A stretch of DNA of 64,000 nucleotides from Osmia lignaria lignaria. Lineage: Eukaryota > Arthropoda > Insecta > Hymenoptera > Megachilidae. Shown piece by piece: positions 1-10,874 of this stretch (position 1 is its first letter; every line of letters starts with the position of its first letter). The notes under the pieces are model-generated. The model did not search any database. It was not told where the DNA came from and saw only the letters and a program-made list of their open reading frames with translations. The position numbers and the translations under genes are program-made. Location: the NCBI RefSeq assembly GCF_051020975.1, contig NW_027478160.1:10934001-10998000 (forward strand), given 5' to 3'.

Positions 1-250
1 ACAGACACATCGTGGCCCCTTTCTTTGGGATAACTCTGCACTATTGCGAGTTGGAAATGCCACTTCCAGTTTAGCTGTGCAGAAGAAGAACAACAAGAAG
101 AAGAAATATCTCGAAATATGTCCGTCAGGACCCTTCCCTTGAGATAAATCTGCAAGTATCTCGGAAACGAAGCGAGCTATTGCAAAACGTTAAGAGACCT
201 TTTTTGTAGAGAATTAAGTTTCCTACTTTTTATGTTCTATGATATTTTTT
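1..250. repeat. Partial monomer M0 at left window edge
   Basis: This is the last 250 bp of a monomer cut by the window edge. It carries CATCGTGG, TTTGGGATAAC, GAGTTGGAAATG and CAGGACCC, a set otherwise found together in the monomers at 13128 and 15381. It therefore belongs to the 7-monomer family that reappears 13.2 kb to the right. Confidence 0.95.
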
Positions 251-574
251 GATCAGATGCGTAGTTCTCGAGATATATCAAGATATTTAAAAGTTCCGAA
301 GCTGCACCAACATAATAGAGGTGCAGAAACACCGTGGCCTCTTTCTTTGAGATAACTCTGCACTATTGCGAGCTGCAAATGCCACTTCCAGCTTAGCTGT
401 GCAGAAGAGGAACAACAAGAAGAAGAAATATCTCGGAATATGTCCGTCAGGCCCCTTCCCTTGAGATATATCTGCAAATATCTCGGAAACGATGCCAGCT
501 ATGGGAAAATGTTAAGAGACCTTTTTTGTAGAGAATTAAGTTTCCTACTTTTTATCTTCTATGCTATTTTTTGA

Positions 575-799
575 TCAGATGCGTAGTTCTCGAGATATAT
601 CAAGATATTTAAAAGTTCCGAAGCCGCACCAACATAATAGAGATACAGAAACACCGTGGCCCCTTTCTTTGAGATAACTCTGCACTATTGCGCGCTGCAA
701 ATGCCACTTCCAGCTTAGCTGTGCAGAAGAAGAACAACAAGAAGAAGAAATATCTCGAAATATGTCCGTCAGGCCCCTTCCCTTGAGATAAATCTGCAA
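575..799 (-). other. Recurrent 74-codon open frame on the minus strand, judged non-coding (example in M2)
   Basis: About 170 of 198 monomers keep this frame open. The only start at its beginning is TTG, not ATG (the plus strand reads CTGCAAATATC), which is not a usual eukaryotic start. The Ser/Cys-rich stretch is simply the complement of the GAA/CAA tract. The frame is broken in the rest by 1-bp indels, by CACTAAC (in-frame TAG), by AATGCTACTT or AATGTCACTT, or by loss of the TTG. Neighbouring monomers differ by replacement changes as freely as by silent ones. I see no signal peptide, known domain, promoter or polyadenylation context. The frame is preserved by sequence homogenisation, not visibly by selection. 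Confidence 0.85.
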
Positions 800-807
800 A
801 TATCTCG
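591..807. other. Decamer array with inverted arrangement in each monomer (example in M2)
   Basis: CGAGATATAT and CAAGATATTT lie back to back at 591-610. The opposite orientation AAATATCTCG and AAATATGTCC lie back to back at 748-767, and one more AAATATCTCG lies at 798-807, exactly 50 bp after the first. The pairs thus face each other across about 137 bp. In B-type heads (for example 19585-19604) the second decamer is CGAGATATTT, an exact reverse complement of AAATATCTCG. Function is unknown; paired protein binding or a cruciform are possible readings. Confidence 0.6.
658..798. repeat. Internal diverged duplication within the monomer (example in M2)
   Basis: The 27-bp segments 658-684 and 772-798 match at 24 of 27 positions, offset 114 bp. 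Both begin GGCCCCTT and contain TTGAGATAA and TCTGCA. Similarity continues on both sides with gaps: CCGT just before each, and GCGAGC-like plus GCAAATG or GCAAAATG after each. The 322-bp monomer therefore seems partly built from two old copies of a module of about 50 bp. Confidence 0.75.
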
Positions 808-1216
808 GAAACGAAGCGAGCTATGGCAAAATGTTAAGAGACCTTTTTTGTAGAGAATTAAGTTTCCTACTTTTTATGTTCTATGATATTTTTTGATCAG
901 ATGCGTAGTTCTCGAGATATATCAAGATATTTAAAAGTTCCGAAGCCGCACTAACATAATAGAGATACAGAAACACCGTGGCCCCTTTCTTTGAGATAAC
1001 TCTGCACTATTGCGCGCTGCAAATGCCACTTCCAGCTTAGCTGTGCAGAAGAAGAACAACAAGAAGAAGAAATATCTCGAGATATGTCCGTCAGGCCCCT
1101 TCCCTTGAGATAAATCTGCAAATATCTCGGAAACGAAGCGAGCTATGGCAAAATGTTAAGAGACCTTTTTTGTAGAGACTTAAGTTTCCTACTTTTTATG
1201 TTCTATGATATTTTTC

Positions 1217-3470
1217 GATCAGAGGCGTAGTTCTCGAGATATATCAAGATATTTAAAAGTTCCGAAGCCGCACCAACATAATAGAGATACAGAAACACCG
1301 TGGCCCCTTTCTTTGAGATAACTCTGCACTATTGCGAGCTGTAAATGCCACTTCCAGCTTAGCTGTGCAGGAGAAGAACAACAAGAAGAAGAAATATCTC
1401 GAAATATGTCCGTCAGGCCCCTTCCCTTGAGATAAATCTGCAAATATCTCGGAAACGAAGAGAGCTATGGCAAAATGTTAAGAGACCTTTTTTGTAGAGA
1501 ATTAAGTTTCCTACTTTTTATGTTCTATCATATTTTTTGATCAGACGCGTAGTTCTCGAGATATATCAAGATATTTAAAAGTTCCGAAGCCGCACCAACA
1601 TAATAGAGATACAGAAACACCGTGGCCCCTTTCTTTGAGATAACTCTGCACTGTTGCGAGCTGTAAATGCCACTTCCAGCTTAGCTGTGCAGAAGAAGAA
1701 CAACAAGAAGAAGAAATATCTCGAAATATGTCCGTCAGGCCCCTGCCCTTGAGATATATCTGCAAATATCTCGGAAACGAAGCGAGCTATGGCAAAATGT
1801 TAAGAGACGTTTTTTGTAGTGAATTATGTTTCCTACAATTTATGTTCTATGATATTTTTTGATCAGAAGCGTAGTTTTCGAGATATATCGAGATATTTAA
1901 AAGTTCCGAAGCCGCACCAACATAATAGAGATACAGAAACACCGTGGCTCCTTTCTTTGAGATAACTCTGCACTACTGCGAGCTGCAAATGCCACTTCCA
2001 GCTTAGCTGTGCAGAAGAAGAACAACAAGAAGAAGAAATATCTCGAAATATGTCCGTCAGGCCCCTTCCCTTGAGATAAATCTGCAAATATCTCGGAAAC
2101 GAAGCGAGCTATTGCAAAACGTTAAGAGACCTTTTTTGTAGAGAATTTAGTTTCCTACTTTTTATGTTCTATGATATTTTTTGATCAGATGCGTAGTTCT
2201 CGAGATATATCAAGATATTTAAAAGCTCCGAAGCTGCACCAACATAATAGAGGTACAGAAACACCGTGGCCCCTTTCTTTGAGATAACTCTGCACTATTG
2301 CGAGCTGCAAATGCCACTTCCAGCTTAGCTGTGCAGAAGAAGAACAACAAGAATAAGAAATATTTCGAAATATGTCCGTCAGGCCCCTTCCCTTGAGATA
2401 AATCTGCAAATATCTCGGAAACGAAGCGAGCTACGGCAAAATGTTAAGAGACCTTTTTTGTAGAAAATTAGGTTTCCTACTTTTTATGTTCTATGATATT
2501 TTTTGATCAGATGCGTAGTTCTCGAGATATATCAAGATATTTAAAAGTTCCGAAGCCGCACCAACATAATAGAGATACAGAAACACCGTGGCCCCTTTCT
2601 TTGCGATAACACTGCACTATTGCGAGCTGCAAATGCCACTTCCAGCTTAGCTGTGCAGAAGAAGAACAACAAGAAGAAGAAATATCTCGATATATGTCCG
2701 TCAGGCCCCTTCCCTTGAGATAAATCTGTAAATATCTCGGAAACGAAGCGAGCTATGGCAAAATGTTAAGAGACCTTTTTTGTAGAGAATTAAGTTTCCT
2801 ACTTTTTATGTTCTATGATATTTTTCGATCAGAGGCGTAGTTCTCGAGATATATCGAGATATTTAAAAGTTCCGAAGCCGCACCAACATAATAGAGATAC
2901 GGAAACACCGTGGCCCCTTTCTTTGGGATAACTCTGCACTATTGCGAGCTGGAAATGCCACTTCCAGTTTAGCTGTGCAGAAGAAGAACAACAAGAAGAA
3001 GAAATATCTCGAAATATGTCCGTCAGGACCCTTCCCTTGAGATAAATCTGCAAATATCTCGGAAACGAAGCGAGCTATTGCAAAACGTTGAGAGACCTTT
3101 TTTGTAGAGAATTAAGTTTCCTACTTTTTATGTTCTATGATATTTTTTGATCAGATGCGTAGTTCTCGAGATATATCAAGATATTTAAAAGTTCCGAAGC
3201 CGCACTAACATAATAGAGACACAGAAACACCGTGGCCCCTTTCTTTGAGATAACTCTGCACTATTGCGCGCTGCAAATGCCACTTCCAGCTTAGCTGTGC
3301 AGAAGAAGAACAACAAGAAGAAGAAATATCTCGAGATATGTCCGTCAGGCCCCTTCCCTTGAGATAAATCTGCAAATATCTCGGAAACGAAGCGAGCTAT
3401 GGCAAAATGTTAAGAGACCTTTTTTGTAGAGACTTAAGTTTCCTACTTTTTATGTTCTATGATATTTTTC
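1217..3470. repeat. HOR copy 0 of the left block: 7 monomers (M4-M10)
   Basis: The order is H1, H2, I, J, K, A/C hybrid, G when named after the 11-monomer unit to the right. M4 (GAGGCG head, GCAGGAGAAG) to M8 (TTTGCGATAACAC, CTGTAAATATC) are matched one for one by M11-M15 at a spacing of 2254 bp. M9 (2827-3148) is a hybrid: its head is that of class A (as in M16) and its body that of class C (as in M18). M10 is class G and directly follows, so classes B, D, E and F are absent here. This is either a deleted version of the 12-monomer copy or its precursor. Confidence 0.85.
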
Positions 3471-6400
3471 GATCAGAGGCGTAGTTCTCGAGATATATCA
3501 AGATATTTAAAAGTTCCGAAGCCGCACCAACATAATAGAGATACAGAAACACCGTGGCCCCTTTCTTTGAGATAACTCTGCACTATTGCGAGCTGTAAAT
3601 GCCACTTCCAGCTTAGCTGTGCAGGAGAAGAACAACAAGAAGAAGAAATATCTCGAAATATGTCCGTCAGGCCCCTTCCCTTGAGATAAATCTGCAAATA
3701 TCTCGGAAACGAAGAGAGCTATGGCAAAATGTTAAGAGACCTTTTTTGTAGAGAATTAAGTTTCCTACTTTTTATGTTCTATCATATTTTTTGATCAGAC
3801 GCGTAGTCCTCGAGATATATCAAGATATTTAAAAGTTCCGAAGCCGCACCAACATAATAGAGATACAGAAACACCGTGGCCCCTTTCTTTGAGATAACTC
3901 TGCACTGTTGCGAGCTGTAAATGCCACTTCCAGCTTAGCTGTGCAGAAGAAGAACAACAAGAAGAAGAAATATCTCGAAATATGTCCGTCAGGCCCCTGC
4001 CCTTGAGATATATCTGCAAATATCTCGGAAACGAAGCGAGCTATGGCAAAATGTTAAGAGACGTTTTTTGTAGTGAATTATGTTTCCTACAATTTATGTT
4101 CTATGATATTTTTTGATCAGAAGCGTAGTTTTCGAGATATATCGAGATATTTAAAAGTTCCGAAGCCGCACCAACATAATAGAGATACAGAAACACCGTG
4201 GCTCCTTTCTTTGAGATAACTCTGCACTACTGCGAGCTGCAAATGCCACTTCCAGCTTAGCTGTGCAGAAGAAGAACAACAAGAAGAAGAAATATCTCGA
4301 AATATGTCCGTCAGGCCCCTTCCCTTGAGATAAATCTGCAAATATCTCGGAAACGAAGCGAGCTATGGCAAAATGTTAAGAGACCTTTTTTGTAGAGACT
4401 TAAGTTTCCTACTTTTTATGTTCTATGATATTTTTTGATCAGATGCGTAGTTCTCGAGATATATCAAGATATTTAAAAGCTCCGAAGCTGCACCAACATA
4501 ATAGAGGTACAGAAACACCGTGGCCCCTTTCTTTGAGATAACTCTGCACTATTGCGAGCTGCAAATGCCACTTCCAGCTTAGCTGTGCAGAAGAAGAACA
4601 ACAAGAATAAGAAATATTTCGAAATATGTCCGTCAGGCCCCTTCCCTTGAGATAAATCTGCAAATATCTCGGAAACGAAGCGAGCTACGGCAAAATGTTA
4701 AGAGACCTTTTTTGTAGAAAATTAGGTTTCCTACTTTTTATGTTCTATGATATTTTTTGATCAGATGCGTAGTTCTCGAGATATATCAAGATATTTAAAA
4801 GTTCCGAAGCCGCACCAACATAATAGAGATACAGAAACACCGTGGCCCCTTTCTTTGCGATAACACTGCACTATTGCGAGCTGCAAATGCCACTTCCAGC
4901 TTAGCTGTGCAGAAGAAGAACAACAAGAAGAAGAAATATCTCGATATATGTCCGTCAGGCCCCTTCCCTTGAGATAAATCTGTAAATATCTCGGAAACGA
5001 AGCGAGCTATGGCAAAATGTTAAGAGACCTTTTTTGTAGAGAATTAAGTTTCCTACTTTTTATGTTCTATGATATTTTTCGATCAGAGGCGTAGTTCTCG
5101 AGATATATCAAGATATTTAAAAGTTCCGAAGCCGCACCAACATAATAGAGATACAGAAACACCGTGGCCCCTCTCTTTGAGATAACTCTGCACGATTGCG
5201 AGCCGCAAATGCCACTTACAGCTTAGCTGTGCAGAAGAAGAACAACGAGAAGAAGAAGTATCTCGAAATATGTCCGTCAGGCCCGTTCCTTTGAGCTGAA
5301 TCTGCAAATATCTCGGAAACGAAGCGAGCTATGGCAAAATGTTAAGAGACGTTTTTTGTAGTGAATTATGTTTCCTACAATTTATGTTCTATGATATGTT
5401 TTGATCAGAAGCGTAGTTTTCGAGATATATCGAGATATTTAAAAGTTCCGAAGCCGCACCAACATAATAGAGATACAGAAACACCGTGGCTCCTTTCTTT
5501 GAGATAACTCTGCACTACTGCGAGCTGCAAATGCCACTTCCAGCTTAGCTGTGCAGAAGAAGAACAACAAGAAGAAGAAATATCTCGAAATATGTCCATC
5601 AGGACCCTTCCCTTGAGATAAATCTGCAAATATCTCGGAAACGAAGCGAGCTATGGCAAAATGTTAGGAGACCTTTTTTGTAGAGAATTATGTTTCCTAC
5701 AATTTATGTTCTATGATATTTTTTGATCAGAAGCGTAGTTTTCGAGATATATCGAGATATTTAAAAGTTCCGAAGCCGCACCAACATAATAGAGATACGG
5801 AAACACCGTGGCCCCTTTCTTTGGGATAACTCTGCACTATTGCGAGCTGGAAATGCCACTTCCAGTTTAGCTGTGCAGAAGAAGAACAACAAGAAGAAGA
5901 AATATCTCGAAATATGTCCGTCAGGACCCTTCCCTTGAGATAAATCTGCAAATATCTCGGAAACGAAGCGAGCTATTGCAAAACGTTGAGAGACCTTTTT
6001 TGTAGAGAATTAAGTTTCCTACTTTTTATGTTCTATGATATTTTTTGATCAGATGCGTAGTTCTCGAGATATATCAAGATATTTAAAAGCTCCGAAGCTG
6101 CACCAACATAATAGAGGTACAGAAACACCGTGGCCCCTTTCTTTGAGATAACTCTGCACTATTGCGAGCTGCAAATGCCACTTCCAGCTTAGCTGTGCAG
6201 AAGAAGAACAACAAGAATAAGAAATATTTCGAAATATGTCCGTCAGGCCCCTTCCCTTGAGATAAATCTGCAAATATCTCGGAAACGAAGCGAGCTACGG
6301 CAAAATGTTAAGCGACCTTTTTTGTAGAAAATTAGGTTTCCTACTTTTTATGTTCTATGATATTTTTTGATCAGATGCGTAGTTCTCGAGATATATCAAG

Positions 6401-7333
6401 ATATTTAAAAGTTCCGAAGCCGCACCAACATAATAGAGATACAGAAACACCGTGGCCCCTTTCTTTGAGATAACTCTGCACTATTGCGAGCTGCAAATGC
6501 CACTTCCAGCTTAGCTGTGCAGAAGAGGAACAACAAGAAGAAGAAATATCTCGGAATATGTCGTCAGGCCCCTTCCCTTGAGCTAAATCTGCAAATATCT
6601 CGGAAACGATGCCAGCTATGGGAAAATGTTAAGAGACCTTTTTTGTAGAGAATTATGTTTCCTACTTTTTATGTTCTATGATATTTTTTGATCAGATGCG
6701 TAGTTTTCGAGATATATCGAGATATTTAAAAGTTCCGAAGCCGCACCAACATAATAGAGATACAGAAACACCGTGGCCCCTTTCTTTGCGATAACACTGC
6801 ACTATTGCGCGCTGCCAATGCCACTTCCAGCTTAGCTGTGCAGAAGAAGAACAACAAGAAGAAGAAATATCTCGAAATATGTCCGTCAGGCCCCTTCCCT
6901 TGAGATAAATCTGCAAATATCTCGGAAACGAAGCGAGCTATGGCAAAATGTTAAGAGACCTTTTTTGTAGAGAATTAAGTTTCCTACTTTTTATGTTCTA
7001 TGATATTTTTTGATCAGATGCGTAGTTCTCGAGATATATCAAGATATTTAAAAGTTCCGAAGCCGCACTAACATAATAGAGATACAGAAACACCGTGGCC
7101 CCTTTCTTTGAGATAACTCTGCACTATTGCGCGCTGCAAATGCCACTTCCAGCTTAGCTGTGCAGAAGAAGAACAACAAGAAGAAGAAATATCTCGAGAT
7201 ATGTCCGTCAGGCCCCTTCCCTTGAGATAAATCTGCAAATATCTCGGAAACGAAGCGAGCTATGGCAAAATGTTAAGAGACCTTTTTTGTAGAGACTTAA
7301 GTTTCCTACTTTTTATGTTCTATGATATTTTTC
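3471..7333. repeat. HOR copy 1: 12 monomers (M11-M22)
   Basis: The order is H1, H2, I, J, K, A, B, C, D, E, F, G. Class A (5081) has CACGATTGCGAGCCGC and GAGCTGAATCTGC; class C (5725) has GATACGG, TTTGGGATAAC and GCTGGAAATG; class D (6047) has CAAGAATAAG and ATATTTCG; class E (6369) has a 1-bp deletion; class F (6690) has CGAGATATTT with GCGATAACAC; class G (7012) has CACTAAC. Length is 3863 bp, 12 units minus one base. It is the most complete version of the left HOR because it keeps H1 and H2 as separate monomers. Confidence 0.88.
6561..6563. other. 1-bp deletion class 1 (GTCCGTC to GTCGTC)
   Basis: The same missing base is found at about 10101-10104, 12999-13002 and 15251-15254, always followed by GAGCTAAATC and a GATGCCAGC tail. 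The four 321-bp monomers (M20, M31, M40, M47) therefore descend from one event. It shifts the minus-strand open frame. Confidence 0.92.
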
Positions 7334-10300
7334 GATCAGAGGCGTAGTTCTCGAGATATATCAAGATATTTAAAAGTTCCGAAGCCGCACCAACATAATA
7401 GAGATACAGAAACACCGTGGCCCCTTTCTTTGAGATAACTCTGCACTGTTGCGAGCTGTAAATGCCACTTCCAGCTTAGCTGTGCAGAAGAAGAACAACA
7501 AGAAGAAGAAATATCTCGAAATATGTCCGTCAGGCCCCTGCCCTTGAGATATATCTGCAAATATCTCGGAAACGAAGCGAGCTATGGCAAAATGTTAAGA
7601 GACGTTTTTTGTAGTGAATTATGTTTCCTACAATTTATGTTCTATGATATTTTTTGATCAGAAGCGTAGTTTTCGAGATATATCGAGATATTTAAAAGTT
7701 CCGAAGCCGCACCAACATAATAGAGATACAGAAACACCGTGGCTCCTTTCTTTGAGATAACTCTGCACTACTGCGAGCTGCAAATGCCACTTCCAGCTTA
7801 GCTGTGCAGAAGAAGAACAACAAGAAGAAGAAATATCTCGAAATATGTCCGTCAGGCCCCTTCCCTTGAGATAAATCTGCAAATATCTCGGAAACGAAGC
7901 GAGCTATGGCAAAATGTTAAGAGACCTTTTTTGTAGAGACTTAAGTTTCCTACTTTTTATGTTCTATGATATTTTTTGATCAGATGCGTAGTTCTCGAGA
8001 TATATCAAGATATTTAAAAGCTCCGAAGCTGCACCAACATAATAGAGGTACAGAAACACCGTGGCCCCTTTCTTTGAGATAACTCTGCACTATTGCGAGC
8101 TGCAAATGCCACTTCCAGCTTAGCTGTGCAGAAGAAGAACAACAAGAATAAGAAATATTTCGAAATATGTCCGTCAGGCCCCTTCCCTTGAGATAAATCT
8201 GCAAATATCTCGGAAACGAAGCGAGCTACGGCAAAATGTTAAGAGACCTTTTTTGTAGAAAATTAGGGTTCCTACTTTTTATGTTCTATGATATTTTTTG
8301 ATCAGATGCGTAGTTCTCGAGATATATCAAGATATTTAAAAGTTCCGAAGCCGCACCAACATAATAGAGATACAGAAACACCGTGGCCCCTTTCTTTGCG
8401 ATAACACTGCACTATTGCGAGCTGCAAATGCCACTTCCAGCTTAGCTGTGCAGAAGAAGAACAACAAGAAGAAGAAATATCTCGATATATGTCCGTCAGG
8501 CCCCTTCCCTTGAGATAAATCTGTAAATATCTCGGAAACGAAGCGAGCTATGGCAAAATGTTAAGAGACCTTTTTTGTAGAGAATTAAGTTTCCTACTTT
8601 TTATGTTCTATGATATTTTTCGATCAGAGGCGTAGTTCTCGAGATATATCAAGATATTTAAAAGTTCCGAAGCCGCACCAACATAATAGAGATACAGAAA
8701 CACCGTGGCCCCTCTCTTTGAGATAACTCTGCACGATTGCGAGCCGCAAATGCCACTTACAGCTTAGCTGTGCAGAAGAAGAACAACGAGAAGAAGAAGT
8801 ATCTCGAAATATGTCCGTCAGGCCCGTTCCTTTGAGCTGAATCTGCAAATATCTCGGAAACGAAGCGAGCTATGGCAAAATGTTAAGAGACGTTTTTTGT
8901 AGTGAATTATGTTTCCTACAATTTATCTTCTATGATATTTTTTGATCAGAAGCGTAGTTTTCGAGATATATCGAGATATTTAAAAGTTCCGAAGCCGCAC
9001 CAACATAATAGAGATACAGAAACACCGTGGCTCCTTTCTTTGAGATAACTCTGCACTACTGCGAGCTGCAAATGCCACTTCCAGCTTAGCTGTGCAGAAG
9101 AAGAACAACAAGAAGAAGAAATATCTCGAAATATGTCCATCAGGACCCTTCCCTTGAGATAAATCTGCAAATATCTCGGAAACGAAGCGAGCTATGGCAT
9201 AATGTTAGGAGACCTTTTTTGTAGAGAATTATGTTTCCTACAATTTATGTTCTATGATATTTTTTGATCAGAAGCGTAGTTTTCGAGATATATCGAGATA
9301 TTTAAAAGTTCCGAAGCCGCACCAACATAATAGAGATACGGAAACACCGTGGCCCCTTTCTTTGGGATAACTCTGCACTATTGCGAGCTGGAAATGCCAC
9401 TTCCAGTTTAGCTGTGCAGAAGAAGAACAACAAGAAGAAGAAATATCTCGAAATATGTCCGTCAGGACCCTTCCCTTGAGATAAATCTGCAAATATCTCG
9501 GAAACGAAGCGAGCTATTGCAAAACGTTGAGAGACCTTTTTTGTAGAGAATTAAGTTTCCTACTTTTTATGTTCTATGATATTTTTTGATCAGATGCGTA
9601 GTTCTCGAGATATATCAAGATATTTAAAAGCTCCGAAGCTGCACCAACATAATAGAGGTACAGAAACACCGTGGCCCCTTTCTTTGAGATAACTCTGCAC
9701 TATTGCGAGCAGCAAATGCCACTTCCAGCTTAGCTGTGCAGAAGAAGAACAACAAGAATAAGAAATATTTCGAAATATGTCCGTCAGGCCCCTTCCCTTG
9801 AGATAAATCTGCAAATATCTCGGAAACGAAGCGAGCTACGGCAAAATGTTAAGCGACCTTTTTTGTAGAAAATTAGGTTTCCTACTTTTTATGTTCTATG
9901 ATATTTTTTGATCAGATGCGTAGTTCTCGAGATATATCAAGATATTTAAAAGTTCCGAAGCCGCACCAACATAATAGAGATACAGAAACACCGTGGCCCC
10001 TTTCTTTGAGATAACTCTGCACTATTGCGAGCTGCAAATGCCACTTCCAGCTTAGCTGTGCAGAAGAGGAACAACAAGAAGAAGAAATATCTCGGAATAT
10101 GTCGTCAGGCCCCTTCCCTTGAGCTAAATCTGCAAATATCTCGGAAACGATGCCAGCTATGGGAAAATGTTAAGAGACCTTTTTTGTAGAGAATTATGTT
10201 TCCTACTTTCTATGTTCTATGATATTTTTTGATCAGATGCGTAGTTTTCGAGATATATCGAGATATTTAAAAGTTCCGAAGCCGCACCAACATAATAGAG

Positions 10301-10874
10301 ATACAGAAACACCGTGGCCCCTTTCTTTGCGATAACACTGCACTATTGCGCGCTGCAAATGCCACTTCCAGCTTAGCTGTGCAGAAGAAGAACAACAAGA
10401 AGAAGAAATATCTCGAAATATGTCCGTCAGGCCCCTTCCCTTGAGATAAATCTGCAAATATCTCGGAAACGAAGCGAGCTATGGCAAAATGTTAAGAGAC
10501 CTTTTTTGTAGAGAATTAAGTTTCCTACTTTTTATGTTCTATGATATTTTTTGATCAGATGCGTAGTTCTCGAGATATATCAAGATATTTAAAAGTTCCG
10601 AAGCCGCACTAACATAATAGAGATACAGAAACACCGTGGCCCCTTTCTTTGAGATAACTCTGCACTATTGCGCGCTGCAAATGCCACTTCCAGCTTAGCT
10701 GTGCAGAAGAAGAACAACAAGAAGAAGAAATATCTCGAGATATGTCCGTCAGGCCCCTTCCCTTGAGATAAATCTGCAAATATCTCGGAAACGAAGCGAG
10801 CTATGGCAAAATGTTAAGAGACCTTTTTTGTAGAGACTTAAGTTTCCTACTTTTTATGTTCTATGATATTTTTC
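7334..10874. repeat. HOR copy 2: 11 monomers, 3541 bp (M23-M33)
   Basis: The order is H, I, J, K, A, B, C, D, E, F, G. It repeats copy 1 with a spacing of 3541 bp (A at 5081, 8622 and 12163). H (M23) joins the head of H1 (GATCAGAGGCG) to the body of H2 (GCACTGTTGCG, CCCCTGCCCTTGAGATATATC), which turns a 12-unit copy into an 11-unit one. Between A-to-K of the two copies (5081-8621 against 8622-12162) I find about eight substitutions by eye, for example AGCAGCAAATG at 9711 and GTTTACGAG at 11211. The 1-bp deletion of class E is carried along. Confidence 0.9.

Larger units (their letters stand above)
573..894. repeat. Reference monomer M2 (one base from the array consensus)
   Basis: This unit differs from my read consensus only by GCGCGC for GCGAGC at offset 121. 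Landmarks by position: a BclI-type TGATCA at the junction (572-577); CTCGAG at 589-594; decamers CGAGATATAT (591-600) and CAAGATATTT (601-610); first copy of an internal module at 658-684; a purine-rich GAA/CAA tract at 725-750; decamers AAATATCTCG (748-757), AAATATGTCC (758-767) and AAATATCTCG (798-807); second copy of the internal module at 772-798; T6 at 844-849; an imperfect hairpin GTAG...CTAC at 850-870; T5 at 871-875 and T6 at the end. It has 11 or 12 CpG sites. Other monomers can be read by the same offsets. Confidence 0.95.
251..1216. repeat. Left fragment of the 7-monomer family (M1-M3)
   Basis: Three monomers match M42-M44 (13450-14415) and M49-M51 (15703-16668) in order. M1 carries AGCTGCACC, GAGGTGCAG and GAGGAACAAC; M2 has GCGCGCTGC; M3 has CCGCACTAAC and CTCGAGATATG. 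The distance M1 to M42 is 13199 bp, which is 41 monomers minus the three 1-bp deletions between them. The end of M3 changes to GAGACTTAAG followed by TTTTTCGATCAGAGG, the form that leads into the next block, so the family switch happens in the tail of M3. Confidence 0.9.

Noticed and set aside
609..730. RNA polymerase III promoter (GTTCCGAAGCC as B box, TTAGCTGTGCAG as A box) with T6 terminators
   Set aside because: Both boxes fail at conserved positions and lie in the wrong order for a tRNA-like promoter. T runs alone are not evidence.
844..894. Helically phased T tracts giving DNA curvature
   Set aside because: The centres of the T runs are about 27, 18 and 9 bp apart, which does not hold a 10.5-bp phase well enough to claim curvature from reading alone.
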